Below the pieces are notes generated by a model. That model had not been told where the DNA came from and did no database searches. It worked only from the letters and a program-made list of their open reading frames with translations. A stretch of DNA of 64,000 bases from CADEEX01 sp040081555 (GTDB lineage: Bacteria; Acidobacteriota; Vicinamibacteria; Vicinamibacterales; CAVVIG01). The position numbers and the translations under genes were made by a program. Of this stretch, positions 1 to 8,945 are shown one piece after another. Location: positions 5,652-69,651 of the forward strand of contig JBEBGG010000002.1 of NCBI GenBank assembly GCA_040081555.1, read 5' to 3'. How positions within the stretch are numbered: position 1 is the first letter of the stretch; every line of letters starts with the position of its first letter.

Positions 1-925
1 CGAATTCCTTGTAGACCACCGAGACGGCACCGGCTCCGCCTGAGCCACCTTGCACCACCGGGACAGGGACCTCACCGCCGGCGAGAAAGCTGGCCTCCTT
101 GCCGTTGTAGGCGATCAGGTTCGGTTCAGCGAGCGTCTGAAGCAGTCCTTTGGATTCGAGCGCCTTCAGCACACCACCAATGTTCTCCTTCGTGTTGAAC
201 AAGAAGATGTTTAGAAAGTCACTGAATGTCAGCTTGTCGTCTTCGAACGACGGCGCCGAGAATTGTTGGGTGCTGGTGCGGCCGACCCAGTCCCTGGAGC
301 CCAAGGCTCCGGTGAAGAACGACACGCCCGATTCCCGCAGCGCCTGACGATTCACTTCAGCGAAGCGCACCTGTAGCATCACTTGCTGGCTGCCAAGGCC
401 TGAGGGTGTCTGGAGCAGGTTGATCAGGGCCAGCTTCGGCGCGGCCTTGGAGGCAATCTGGCCCGCCTTCAGCATGACGTCGTTGCTCGACACGCCGCCA
501 GACAGGGTCAGTGACTCCTCTGTCGTCGTCACGGTGATGTTCTCTCCGGGAAACTGGGAGCGCAGCAACTGCTGCAGGGGGCTGCTTGGCGGCTCGACGA
601 CAACGTCAAACTGCAGACGATTGGCGCCGGCTCCTCCCCAGACGATCAAGCTCACGGTACCGGCGGACTTACCGTCGACCAGCACCTCTCTGGGCGCCAC
701 AACGACGGCGTCAGCGATGGCGGGGTTGGTGATGGCGATCCGATTCACGTCGAACTCGGTCGTGACCACCGTCGACCGTCCGGCCATGACATTAATGCGG
801 GCCACCGCGGGGGTCTGGGCCGAGGCGAGGCCGGCAAAGGCCAGCGTCAGGAGCGTGGCCGCGAGCGCAGCCAGTCGTGTGCGCATGGCCGCGCCTGTCG
901 TGAATGTCGCGTGTCCGATACTCAT
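1..925 (-). CDS. cpaC: Tad pilus outer-membrane secretin CpaC/RcpA (partial, C-terminus beyond window)
   Basis: About 308 residues are visible and the frame stays open through the left edge, so the C-terminal part of the secretin is missing. CpaC family proteins form the outer-membrane ring through which Flp pili pass. A hydrophobic signal segment near the N-terminus ends in ASA before QTPA. It is followed by a periplasmic pilus-secretin N-domain and then the start of the secretin core, with motifs such as LAEPNLIAYNG and FLAGGEVPVPV typical of type II/III secretins. The ATG at 925 overlaps the cpaB stop as ATGA, indicating translational coupling. An internal ATG at 886 would place the signal peptide at the very N-terminus and is the alternative start. 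Order flp-cpaA-cpaB-cpaC matches Tad loci, with ATPase and TadB/C genes expected to the left. Confidence 0.9.
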   Translation of the reverse strand, partial: MSIGHATFTTGAAMRTRLAALAATLLTLAFAGLASAQTPAVARINVMAGRSTVVTTEFDVNRIAITNPAIADAVVVAPREVLVDGKSAGTVSLIVWGGAGANRLQFDVVVEPPSSPLQQLLRSQFPGENITVTTTEESLTLSGGVSSNDVMLKAGQIASKAAPKLALINLLQTPSGLGSQQVMLQVRFAEVNRQALRESGVSFFTGALGSRDWVGRTSTQQFSAPSFEDDKLTFSDFLNIFLFNTKENIGGVLKALESKGLLQTLAEPNLIAYNGKEASFLAGGEVPVPVVQGGSGGAGAVSVVYKEF

Positions 926-1806
926 TGCAATGTCTCTTCGCTGCGCTTGGCTCCGCGAATCGCTTCGACGCTATAGCGGACCGGCGCTGGGGGAACAACA
1001 ACTGGAGGGGGGGCGACGACGCGCACCGGCCGTGGGGCGACGCGGACGCTCTTGTCGATCGCGGGCGTGGGCGCCGGCGGAGGAACGAGGAAGGGCTCGC
1101 CAAACAGTGTGGCCGTCTTGCTGCCCGGAGTTGTCGTCGGTTCGACGTCCATGGGGTTTCGGAGCGACAGCATGATCTGGCCGTCGTTCGAGGCCAGCAC
1201 CACGCGCTCGGCGTCACTTGGTGCGAGGAGCAGCGTCACGACGGAGGACGGCATCGCTTCAGCGGGTTTGGATTTGTCTTGTGCGTAACTGGTGCCCGCG
1301 GTCAGCACGGTCACGTTGCCGACCACCACACGAGTGACGCTGGTCTGGTCCTGCTGTTTCAGTGTCACCAGCACGTCGACTCGAGTGCCAGGCGTCACGA
1401 ATCCGGCAACGCCGACGACCTCGTTGACGCGTACCGAGATGGCGCGCATGCCGGTGGGAATGGTCGGTGGCAGGCCCGCACCGGCTTCAAGGGGCGCCAG
1501 TTTCGTTTCAGAAAGCGGCTCGTTCTCAAGCAGGGCGGACACGACGCCGCGATTGACAACCTGCTCGAGTTTCTCAAATGCCCCGGGCAGCTTAGCGCTT
1601 GACGGCCAGGCGACGAGCTTGACGTCGGCGTCGGTGACCCGGGCGCCAGCCGGAAGTGCATGGGTCGCCGCCACCACGAAGGTGTGCGCGACTTCAACCT
1701 CGCGGACCGGCATGCTCTTGACGGCGCGATAGACGCCGAAGCTGGCGAGCCCCGCGGTCGCAACGGCGATGACCACAACGATGAGCGTGCGTGAATTGCG
1801 ATTCAT
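922..1806 (-). CDS. cpaB: Tad pilus assembly protein CpaB/RcpC
   Basis: 294 residues. One N-terminal membrane segment (about residues 7-25, rich in V, A and I) is followed by a SAF-type domain, seen as LPAGARVTDADVKLVAWP near residues 45-65. Then comes the RcpC/CpaB conserved region with GMRAISVRVNEVVGVAGFV and PGTRVDVLVTL. CpaB-family proteins stabilise the secretin and link inner and outer membrane parts of the Tad machine. The C-terminus is proline- and valine-rich, probably a flexible periplasmic tail. The frame is open about 29 codons upstream, but the ATG at 1806 directly precedes the membrane segment and has an AAGGG about 12 bases upstream. The stop overlaps the cpaC start by four bases. 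Confidence 0.9.
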   Translation of the reverse strand: MNRNSRTLIVVVIAVATAGLASFGVYRAVKSMPVREVEVAHTFVVAATHALPAGARVTDADVKLVAWPSSAKLPGAFEKLEQVVNRGVVSALLENEPLSETKLAPLEAGAGLPPTIPTGMRAISVRVNEVVGVAGFVTPGTRVDVLVTLKQQDQTSVTRVVVGNVTVLTAGTSYAQDKSKPAEAMPSSVVTLLLAPSDAERVVLASNDGQIMLSLRNPMDVEPTTTPGSKTATLFGEPFLVPPPAPTPAIDKSVRVAPRPVRVVAPPPVVVPPAPVRYSVEAIRGAKRSEETLQ

Positions 1807-1843
1807 AATCGAGAACCCTTCAGAGTCGTGTGCAACCTGAGCG

Positions 1844-2368
1844 TCAGTGCCACAGCAGGGCGCCGGCCGTACCCACCGCAATTGGCAGGGCATACGGCAG
1901 GCGAGTGCCGCGGGCTTGCGACAGCGTCAATTCCGACAGCGGACTGATGCCGGCGATGCGCCAATGGGTTAGTAGCAGCGACACGTTGGCGATAGCGTGC
2001 TTGAGATACCCAGTGGCCAGCGAGACGAGGATTGCCAGCACGCCGCCGGCCACCATCGTGTACATCGACATCCAGAAGGCGTCGCGAGGCGCGATCCACG
2101 CGCCCACCGCAGCCGCCAGCTTCACGTCACCGGCGCCCAGGCCGCCAAGTGCAAAAAATGGAAGGAACAGCGCGCAGCCGGTGAACCAGCCTCCAGCGCT
2201 TGTCAGTAATCCCGAGACACCGTGTGTCGCCATCGCATATCCGAGAGCAGCCGCGGCGGCGCCAAACGTCAGCGCATTTGGAATGCGCCGGGTTCGCAGG
2301 TCGAAACCCGAAGCCGCGAGCGCAACGGCGAGCGCGGCTAGATGTTGAGGTTGCAGACTTGCGTTCAT
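1844..2368 (-). CDS. cpaA: A24-family prepilin peptidase (CpaA/TadV type)
   Basis: 174 residues, almost entirely hydrophobic. The two catalytic aspartates of the type IV prepilin peptidase family are present: D23 in GFDLRTRRIPN and D81 in the GxGD motif (GLGAGDVK). This is the short form lacking the N-terminal methyltransferase domain, as in CpaA/TadV, which cleaves the Flp pilin leader at the cytoplasmic face of the inner membrane. An in-frame extension of 20 codons exists upstream, but ATG 2368 (MNASLQP) leads directly into the first membrane helix. It lies between flp and cpaB, 37 bases from the latter, so all four genes probably form one operon. Confidence 0.9.
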   Translation of the reverse strand: MNASLQPQHLAALAVALAASGFDLRTRRIPNALTFGAAAAALGYAMATHGVSGLLTSAGGWFTGCALFLPFFALGGLGAGDVKLAAAVGAWIAPRDAFWMSMYTMVAGGVLAILVSLATGYLKHAIANVSLLLTHWRIAGISPLSELTLSQARGTRLPYALPIAVGTAGALLWH

Positions 2369-2462
2369 GTGCCTGTCTCTTGGTCTATGTTCGTGCTGTG
2401 ACGCTGAGAAGTGCGGTCGGGCGGCCACTTATACGTGGCCGGCCCGACTCTTGGTGTTGCTG

Positions 2463-2636
2463 CTACGAGCCGGTCGCGACGCTGGTGCTGATGGCGGTGA
2501 ACTGGCCGCTCAGTGCGGTCTTGACACCAGACATCGCCGTGGTCACACCGAGGGCGATGATCGCTGCCAACAGGGCGTATTCGATCAGGTCCTGGCCTTC
2601 CGTCTCCTGAATGAATCGAGCAAAGAACTTCTTCAT
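2463..2636 (-). CDS. flp: Flp/Fap-type pilin
   Basis: 57 residues. The short basic leader MKKFFARFIQETEG is followed by QDLIEYALLAAIIALGV, which is the class III prepilin signature: cleavage after a glycine, with E at +5 and Y at +6 of the mature protein, then a single hydrophobic helix. Such peptides polymerise into Flp adhesive or twitching pili. A strong ribosome-binding site, AAGGAG, lies at 2645-2650, eight bases before the ATG. The gene heads the Tad operon, with 98 bp between it and the upstream GT87 gene. No recognisable sigma-54 or sigma-70 promoter could be picked out in that gap. Confidence 0.9.
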   Translation of the reverse strand: MKKFFARFIQETEGQDLIEYALLAAIIALGVTTAMSGVKTALSGQFTAISTSVATGS

Positions 2637-2734
2637 CTAGCTATCTCCTTGAACTGGGCTGTTGCCGATCGCGTCCGTCCACCGCGGGCTGCGGAGCGAC
2701 GCTGAGTGTTCTATCGGCGATGGACGCGGTGAGG

Positions 2735-4024
2735 TTAGAGAGGAAATTCCGACGATTGCGGTAGCGCGCGGCGACGCGCTGATGTGAGAAACGCTGGCGC
2801 TTCAAAGGACAGCGCTGTGGCCACGATCGTCACAACCGCTAGGACGATCACCGATGGCTGGAGGTGCAACTGCGGAGCCCAGAAGCCCAGAGAGGGCGCC
2901 GCGAAACCCAGGATCAGAAGTGCCCCAAATCCTCGAGTCACCGCCAGTGACATGTGGGATTCAGACAGGAAATCCCAGAGCAGAAGGCCCGCGGGCGTGA
3001 GGATGACGAGGTCGTACACGTAGATGTGTGGATTGATGAGTACGGTCGTTGTCATCAGCACCGTGAACCGAAGTCGCAGGTCGCCTTGACGCCGCCAACA
3101 CGTGATCGCGATCGCGAGCGTGCACAGGGACGCCGCAATCGTTGCAGCCAGCAGCGGCGTCCCCTCGAGGCCCGTCATCTGGAAGAAGGCGCGCCAGCCG
3201 TGCAGATGACGCTTCTCCGGCTCAATCAGCATCACCGTCGACGGAATTCGCCGAACCGCCTCGAGATACGCCGGCAGAACGGCGACTCCCCAATAGGCGG
3301 CGGCGGCGAGAAGCTGCGCGGCAGCACCAACGATTGCGCCCACCACGACCCGCCAATGGCCCGCGGCTACAAAGAGCAGCGCAGAGGCGAGACCGAGCTG
3401 TGGCTTGTAGAACAGACCACCAATCGCCAGTCCCGCAAGGAAGGGGCGATGATGGCGAAGGCCAAGGTAGGCCCCTCCGAAACACAGCAACGCCAGCGCG
3501 GAGGTCTGCCCATACATCAACACAAAATGAAGCGCGGGAGAGACGGTCAATAGCGCGAACACCTGCCACGCGCGAGACCGCAGATTCTGGCACTTCCGCC
3601 ACACTGCCCACGCCGTGACGAGATAGAGCGTAGCCGTGACCGCCATCCACACGATCAGTGCCGGCACATACGGCAAAGCCGCCAGGGGGCGGAAGAGCAT
3701 CGCCACTTGCGGACCATAGGACGGCGGGAACGCCACGTCCACGTAGGCCGGCACGTGCTGCATCAGCAGCAGTTTCTGGGCAGGCTCGTCAAAGAGGAGA
3801 GTGGCGTCGTGGATTCGCGCCACGGCGCCGAGGATGTAGAAATGCGCAAAGTCGCGAAAGACCAGCGCCGTCGGACCGAACCAGGTGAAGGGCAGCTGCT
3901 GAATGAACACCTGCCAGATGTAGATGGCCCAGAGATACAGGGGCAGCATGACGAGCTGGCTGCGAATTAGGCGATGCTGCGCCGGGGTCAATTCGCGGGC
4001 CTTCGTCTGCGGGCGTGGGTTCAT
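2735..4024 (-). CDS. GT87-family (DUF2029) polytopic glycosyltransferase
   Basis: 429 residues with roughly ten hydrophobic segments. The pattern FRDFAHFYILGAVA near residue 57, followed by a periplasmic loop and PPSYGPQVAMLFRPLAAL, matches the DUF2029/GT87 family. These are GT-C fold enzymes, including mycobacterial polyprenol-phosphate-mannose-dependent mannosyltransferases, that transfer sugars on the outer face of the cytoplasmic membrane. The aspartate in FRDFAHF is the likely catalytic base by family analogy. The gene start overlaps the DUF362 stop as ATGA, so translation is coupled to the upstream gene. Donor and acceptor cannot be read from sequence. A second GT87 protein lies at 11020-12210. 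Confidence 0.82.
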   Translation of the reverse strand: MNPRPQTKARELTPAQHRLIRSQLVMLPLYLWAIYIWQVFIQQLPFTWFGPTALVFRDFAHFYILGAVARIHDATLLFDEPAQKLLLMQHVPAYVDVAFPPSYGPQVAMLFRPLAALPYVPALIVWMAVTATLYLVTAWAVWRKCQNLRSRAWQVFALLTVSPALHFVLMYGQTSALALLCFGGAYLGLRHHRPFLAGLAIGGLFYKPQLGLASALLFVAAGHWRVVVGAIVGAAAQLLAAAAYWGVAVLPAYLEAVRRIPSTVMLIEPEKRHLHGWRAFFQMTGLEGTPLLAATIAASLCTLAIAITCWRRQGDLRLRFTVLMTTTVLINPHIYVYDLVILTPAGLLLWDFLSESHMSLAVTRGFGALLILGFAAPSLGFWAPQLHLQPSVIVLAVVTIVATALSFEAPAFLTSARRRALPQSSEFPL

Positions 4025-5016
4025 GGAGGATTCGGTAGTCGCAACCTCCGTATCGGCTCAATCACGTCGAAACTGGTGCTGAACCTGGCAAGCCGTTCGC
4101 CCCGCTGCTCGATGCGCCGTTCATCAATGTTACCGATGAACTCGCTCGCCACCTTGAGATACGGCATCTTGTCCGGGTCGAGACCGATCAGCCGCGCGCA
4201 CGTCGCGTCCACCGCTGGGAGATCGGTACCCATGGCGATGACGCCGACGGGGCGCGGGCGGCCCATGATCGGCCCGTCGCCTTCCATGCCGACGATGCCA
4301 TCGACGATCGACAGGGCCGGCCGGATGGTGGCAGTCAGATCGACAATCGACTGCTCGATGCCATGGACGTGGAGCAGATTCTTCGGCCAACCATACACGG
4401 CGCCCGGCACGGTGCCGAACAGATTCTTCATGCTCGCGGTCATGCCAGCCCAGTGGTGCGTCTTCAACTTCGGCATAGTGACCACGACGTCAGCGTCGAG
4501 CAATGTCACTGGAAGCCATAGACTCTGCATGCCGGTGTAGCGGCTCTTCAGCGCGGTCTCACGCACGTCGTCGTGATTCAGATCAACAAACTGCAATCGG
4601 AGATCGCGAAGCACCTCCAACATGCCGGTGCCCGCGAGGAGGTATTCGACATCGCGGCGGTGGCCCGGGCCCTCACCAACGACCACCTGCTTCGCGCCTC
4701 GAGAGAGAAATGCAGTGGCGGCACCAGCCACGACCAGTGGATTGGTGTTGATGGCCTTGTCGGCCTCGTACTCGACCATGTTGGGCTTGAGGAAGACGCG
4801 CTTGCCCCGGACGACGACGCCGAGCATGTCGAGACCGCGGCCGATCACATCAGCGAGGTCTGTATCGTAGGAGGCGGGCAAAAGCGCCACCGGCGAGAGG
4901 ATCGACCGGGCGAAGTCTGACGCGAGATACGGCGCCTGGCGACAGGCGGCTGCCGCCGCCGCCCCAAGCGGCAGCGTCTTCAAAAAGGCGCGCCGCGAGA
5001 ACTCAAGCCGGGACAC
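4021..5016 (-). CDS. Tat-exported DUF362 protein
   Basis: 331 residues. The N-terminus has a twin-arginine motif (SRRAFLK, residues 7-13) followed by an alanine-rich hydrophobic stretch ending in AAAC, so it is probably exported folded through the Tat pathway and possibly lipid-anchored at that cysteine. The body carries DUF362 hallmarks: VFLKPNMVEY, VVVGEGPGHRRD, TMPKLKTHHWAGMTASMKNLFG and IVDGIVGMEGDGP. Some family members add a 2x[4Fe-4S] ferredoxin domain, but no such cysteine clusters are present here. Biochemical function of the family is unsettled. It overlaps the toroid gene upstream by 14 bases and the GT87 gene downstream by 4, which argues for a functional unit. Confidence 0.85.
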   Translation of the reverse strand: MSRLEFSRRAFLKTLPLGAAAAAACRQAPYLASDFARSILSPVALLPASYDTDLADVIGRGLDMLGVVVRGKRVFLKPNMVEYEADKAINTNPLVVAGAATAFLSRGAKQVVVGEGPGHRRDVEYLLAGTGMLEVLRDLRLQFVDLNHDDVRETALKSRYTGMQSLWLPVTLLDADVVVTMPKLKTHHWAGMTASMKNLFGTVPGAVYGWPKNLLHVHGIEQSIVDLTATIRPALSIVDGIVGMEGDGPIMGRPRPVGVIAMGTDLPAVDATCARLIGLDPDKMPYLKVASEFIGNIDERRIEQRGERLARFSTSFDVIEPIRRLRLPNPP

Positions 5017-5938
5017 GAAGAGTCCTCGCCTGATGCTGCGCGGCGGTCAATGCATGAAGCGCAATCGCCATCGGGTACACGTTTCCCAGCGCCTGGGTGT
5101 TCTCTGCCGCCAGGGCTAGTCGGGCCTCAACCTCGGTCGTGTCACGGTCGTAGATGCGCAAGCAGAGCGCCGTCAGTCCCAGCGCCATGCCGGAGATCTC
5201 CTTGACGCGCGCCTGATCGAGAAAGGCAAGCCCTCGCATCACGACGGGCTGAGCGCGTCGATCGTGAAGCGCCAGTAGTGCCGTGGCAGTGGGTGGTACG
5301 TGTGGACGAAGATCCTGGCCAAGGGCGCTCGCGTTGCCAAAATTCCAGCCTCCGGTCTGGCAGCTTCTGTTCTCCATCATCCGCTCGGCCTCGGCGAGAC
5401 GATCGGCGGCGCCTGGCGTGTCGAGCGCGCGAAACTTCTTGAGCGCCAGAACGCACCAGGCCGTGGGTTCCAGCCAACTGAACGTGTCCGGGTACCAGGG
5501 CCACGCTTGAAGCGTGTTGTCTTGACGCGTATCCGTTTCGTTGACCTTGATGCCCTTGACTGCAACGATGCCGCGAAGCAGCCGCGGCAAGAATGTGGCC
5601 CGCAATTCAGGGAAGAGATCGGCCAGGATGCACGCGGCGAGCCCTTCGGCCATCAGATTCGGTGACGATTGCGCCGTGTCGGTGAGCAGGCCGTCGCTTC
5701 GCTGACAGCCCTGAAGAAAAGTCACATGCGGGACCGCAAACGCCGACCAATCCGCGTCGGTGCCAGACCAGGCACCGCGCAGAGCCAGCAAGGCCCAGCA
5801 GGTCGGTTCGATGCGACTGCCCTTGCCCGCGTAGTACGGCCAGCCGCCAGAGGTATTGGCCGCACGTGTCACGCAGTCCGTCAGTTCGGCTGCTCGCTGC
5901 TCTTCGAGCGCTCCCGCCACTGCCGCTATTGTATCCAT
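5003..5938 (-). CDS. Squalene-cyclase/prenyltransferase-like alpha-alpha toroid protein
   Basis: 311 residues with repeated helical units of terpene-cyclase type: GWPYYAGKGSRIEPTCWALL, then GLLTDTAQSSPNLMAEGLAA, WPWYPDTFSWLEPTAWCVLAL and TGGWNFGNASALGQD. The repeated G-W and E-P-T-x-W-x-x-L-A-L elements resemble QW repeats and prenyltransferase beta-subunit repeats. Full squalene-hopene cyclases are over 600 residues and carry a DxDD acid motif. This protein is about half that size and I see no DxDD, so cyclase activity is doubtful and a binding or scaffolding role is possible. No signal peptide is visible. The frame is open about 57 codons upstream, but ATG 5938 (MDTIAAV) lies just past the preceding gene's stop, 17 bases away. 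Confidence 0.7.
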   Translation of the reverse strand: MDTIAAVAGALEEQRAAELTDCVTRAANTSGGWPYYAGKGSRIEPTCWALLALRGAWSGTDADWSAFAVPHVTFLQGCQRSDGLLTDTAQSSPNLMAEGLAACILADLFPELRATFLPRLLRGIVAVKGIKVNETDTRQDNTLQAWPWYPDTFSWLEPTAWCVLALKKFRALDTPGAADRLAEAERMMENRSCQTGGWNFGNASALGQDLRPHVPPTATALLALHDRRAQPVVMRGLAFLDQARVKEISGMALGLTALCLRIYDRDTTEVEARLALAAENTQALGNVYPMAIALHALTAAQHQARTLRVPA

Positions 5939-5955
5939 CGGGCCCGTGCCAACCC

Positions 5956-7431
5956 CTAGGGTGCACAGCTCGAGGCCGGAAGACCGGCGCGCAAAGGCGC
6001 GCGGTCCTGCCGGCGGAGCACGACGCTTGCGCCGGTGTCGATGTCGACGGTGTAGCCATGATGCGCAAACCACATGGCCGCCGCGTCGCCACTCCGTCCA
6101 CGGAGCCACGCATAGTCGGGATTGGTGCGGCTGACGAACGCCTCGAGCACATCCGGACGGCCAAGCGCCACAAGCTGTTGCTCCTCGAGCGTGGCGGCGC
6201 TGTAGACCGTTTCTCGGCGGCCGTCAGTCGACACCTGCAATCGTGGTCCCCAGTGCCAGATCGCATATTCGCCCCAGTCAAACGGCACGACAATGCGTCC
6301 GCGCACTTCTGGTGCCGAGAGCGCACTGGCGGCAATCGGGTCTGGGCGCCAGGCCGCCGGGATCTCGAGGCAGCGCGCCTGAGGAAGGAACAGCGGCACG
6401 GTCACCGCGAGCACCGTGACTGCGTCGATCAATTGCGTCGAGGCGAGCCTTGGCTGCACACCGGCCGCGGACGCGGTCGGCTCAGCGCCGTCCCGGCGCC
6501 ACGCCTCCAGTACGCAGACGCAGGCCATGAACGAAAACAGTGGTGCGAGGCGGGCCACGAAGAGCGCGTTCAGGCCAAGCCAACAGGCCGGCAGTAGACG
6601 CGCCCACGACACGTGCCGCCAGCGCGCAGTGATGGTCGTTGCAAGAATACCGATGGTCAGCGGCAGCAGCACGATCTGCGCAGGCTCGAACGCCTCCCAA
6701 TAGGGTCGCCACTCAGTGATGTCTGGACGACTCATTCCCACGGTGTCTGCCAGAAATTGCCAAAGCCTCCACCCGTATGGGTTGGCGATAGTGGCCACGA
6801 CACTGAATGCGACGACTGCCGCGGGCATGACGACAGGACGCCACGTCCGTGTGTCGATGACGCGTCCAGCCAGCCAGAGTCCACAGACACCAACGCCGAC
6901 GATCCATCCGCCGTGCAGGTTGGCCCAAGCCACAAAGATGAGCGGCAACCAGGCGATTCGCGCCCGCCCGGCAAGAATGGTGGACACGATCGCCAGGCCC
7001 AGGACTGTCCACAGATGCGGGCGAAACGTGGAGGCGAGCGGCGCGCAGCCAACGAATGCCACCGCAAGGAGCCAGCCTCGGTACTCCTGGCGGGTCGACT
7101 CGCCGAGGCGCGCCAGCAACCAGAAGGCTAGACCCACGATGGCCATCTTCAGCGTCATCAGGCCGGCCACGCCTCCCGCTCGATACGCCTGGGCGAACAG
7201 CCACTCGCTCAGCCACTCGTGGTTGACCCACGGGACATCCTGCGTAAACGAATAGGGATCGACGCTTGGCAGGCGACCGGACGTTGCCAGGTCGAGCCCG
7301 AAACGGAGATGACCCCAGAAGTCTGGGTCCGGCGCGCTTCGAACACAGACAATTGCGGCAGCAATCAGTGCGGCGAGTCGGCCTGCGGGCGCAGCGGCGG
7401 TTTTAGCGGTGGTGGTCGATTCCTTCGACAC
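5956..7431 (-). CDS. Polytopic membrane protein, possible GT-C-like glycosyltransferase
   Basis: 491 residues. After a short polar N-terminus there are about ten hydrophobic helices up to around residue 350, then a soluble C-terminal domain containing VVPFDWGEYAIWHWGP. The first extracytoplasmic loop carries DPDFWGHLRFG and WVNHEWLSEW, acidic and aromatic clusters positioned like catalytic loops of GT-C enzymes. Similar hypothetical proteins occur in Acidobacteriota from memory, but I cannot assign a named family. It is first in the minus-strand arm and diverges from the gene at 7495 across only 63 bp, so both arms could share a bidirectional control region. Confidence 0.65.
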   Translation of the reverse strand: MSKESTTTAKTAAAPAGRLAALIAAAIVCVRSAPDPDFWGHLRFGLDLATSGRLPSVDPYSFTQDVPWVNHEWLSEWLFAQAYRAGGVAGLMTLKMAIVGLAFWLLARLGESTRQEYRGWLLAVAFVGCAPLASTFRPHLWTVLGLAIVSTILAGRARIAWLPLIFVAWANLHGGWIVGVGVCGLWLAGRVIDTRTWRPVVMPAAVVAFSVVATIANPYGWRLWQFLADTVGMSRPDITEWRPYWEAFEPAQIVLLPLTIGILATTITARWRHVSWARLLPACWLGLNALFVARLAPLFSFMACVCVLEAWRRDGAEPTASAAGVQPRLASTQLIDAVTVLAVTVPLFLPQARCLEIPAAWRPDPIAASALSAPEVRGRIVVPFDWGEYAIWHWGPRLQVSTDGRRETVYSAATLEEQQLVALGRPDVLEAFVSRTNPDYAWLRGRSGDAAAMWFAHHGYTVDIDTGASVVLRRQDRAPLRAGLPASSCAP

Positions 7432-7494
7432 GGAGGCAATCGTAGTCGAGACGGTGCGGATCCTGGCCAGGTTCGGCCGATACTATCCACGCCA

Positions 7495-8940
7495 ATGCCG
7501 CAGGGCCGTCAACGTCAGGGATGGCTGAGTGCGGGAGTCGTGGTCGCAATGGCGACCCTCCTCCGCCTTCCTGGTTTAGCCAACGATCTCTGGCTCGACG
7601 AAGTGTGGTCTGTCACCAATGTCGCCGGGCTTCATTCGTGGCGGGATGTATTCACCTCGGTGCGTGTCGACAACAACCACCACTTGAACAGCCTGTGGCT
7701 CTACTGGGTGGGCGATCGGATGTCGGCCACGCTCGATCGCGCGCCGGCACTGCTGTGCGGCATCGGTACAGTCATTGTCGCGTTTGCGCTGGGGGCCCGG
7801 GATCATCTCCGAACCGCGGTGGTCACCTCAGCGCTGTTCGCTCTGTCATTTCTGATGATCTACTACTCCTCCGAGGCACGCGGCTACGCCCCGGTGGTGT
7901 TCTTCGCAATGGCTGGCTGGTTCAGCTTGAGGGAATACGCGAAACGAGGGACCTGGCTTCCACTCGTTTCTTTCTGGACCTGCTGCGGCGCCGGTGTGCT
8001 GGCCCACCAGACCTTCATCGCCTTCTTCGCTGCTGGACTGTTCTGGTGTGACGCGCACGTCCAGCGCCACACGAGATCGATTCGAGTAGCGAGCGGCCGC
8101 ACCCTGGTTGCATTCGCGCCGCCAGGACTCTTCTTCTTGGGCTTCTATCTGGTCTCGATTCGCGGCGCCGCAATCATGGGTGGACCGACGGCCGGCACGG
8201 CAGTCGTGTTCGCGGAGACGCTTTCCCTGCTCGGAAGCGGACCTTCGCATGGCCCGGGGATCTGGGCATGCGCCCTGTTGGTTGGTGGCGCCTTCATTGC
8301 CTCCGTGGCGCTGATGGCACGGCGCGGCGACGATCGGTGGCTGTTATACGCCATCGGCGGCCTCGCCATGCCGGCGCTTTTTGCGGCGGTCCAGCAGGCA
8401 GCCATATACCCACGCTACTTCATCGTACCTGGCGCGTTCATTCTGCTCGCCATCGGCGATCTATTGTCGCGGGCGCTTGAGGCTGGGACCCTCGCGCGCA
8501 GTGCAGCCCTGGCCGGCCTCGCCGCCATGTCACTGGGTACCATCTTGAACGTCGCTGAACTCTTCCGTCTCGGCCGAGGGCGTTTCGACGAGGCGGTGAG
8601 GCACATGGCGGACACTCGCGCTGGGGCGGTCACCGTGGCGACGGAGGCGGAGTTCTCGATGTTCGATGTCCGCTCCGACATGCTCATTGGCTACTTCGGG
8701 CGTGCCCTGCACGTAACCGATCACCTGCATTACGTGCCGGCTGGTTCCTATCCGATGTCTGGCACCGACTGGATGATTCGCGAAAGCCTTGGCGCGACGC
8801 CGCCTGCACCGACAATCGTCGACGCCAACGCCAACGAGTACGTCTTTGATCGGGCCTACCGGTCCATGCCGCTTGCCGGCGTCGACTGGCTCCTCTACAA
8901 ACGCAACAACACGCCACTTCGCACGGCCCCCGGTCGTTGA
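7495..8940 (+). CDS. GT-C family membrane glycosyltransferase (GT39/ArnT-like)
   Basis: 481 residues. The motif LANDLWLDEVWSV (acidic pair D35-E36) between the first two helices is the hallmark of protein O-mannosyltransferase/ArnT-type GT-C enzymes, which use polyprenyl-phosphate sugars at the outer face of the inner membrane. Further matches are YYSSEARGYAP (about residue 122) and HQTFIAFFAAGLFW, with PRYFIVPGAFILLAIGD near the final helices, followed by a small soluble C-terminal domain. The frame is open to 7219, but that extension overlaps the divergent gene. ATG 7495 (MPQGRQRQG) precedes the first hydrophobic helix. The stop is six bases upstream of the next ATG, suggesting an operon with the YfhO-like gene. 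Confidence 0.8.
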   Translation: MPQGRQRQGWLSAGVVVAMATLLRLPGLANDLWLDEVWSVTNVAGLHSWRDVFTSVRVDNNHHLNSLWLYWVGDRMSATLDRAPALLCGIGTVIVAFALGARDHLRTAVVTSALFALSFLMIYYSSEARGYAPVVFFAMAGWFSLREYAKRGTWLPLVSFWTCCGAGVLAHQTFIAFFAAGLFWCDAHVQRHTRSIRVASGRTLVAFAPPGLFFLGFYLVSIRGAAIMGGPTAGTAVVFAETLSLLGSGPSHGPGIWACALLVGGAFIASVALMARRGDDRWLLYAIGGLAMPALFAAVQQAAIYPRYFIVPGAFILLAIGDLLSRALEAGTLARSAALAGLAAMSLGTILNVAELFRLGRGRFDEAVRHMADTRAGAVTVATEAEFSMFDVRSDMLIGYFGRALHVTDHLHYVPAGSYPMSGTDWMIRESLGATPPAPTIVDANANEYVFDRAYRSMPLAGVDWLLYKRNNTPLRTAPGR

Positions 8941-8945
8941 ACGAG

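Noticed and set aside
904..1602. Plus-strand frames opposite cpaB and cpaC
   Set aside because: Arginine- and histidine-rich translations of antisense GC-rich DNA, with no motif. The minus-strand frames have clear family signatures.
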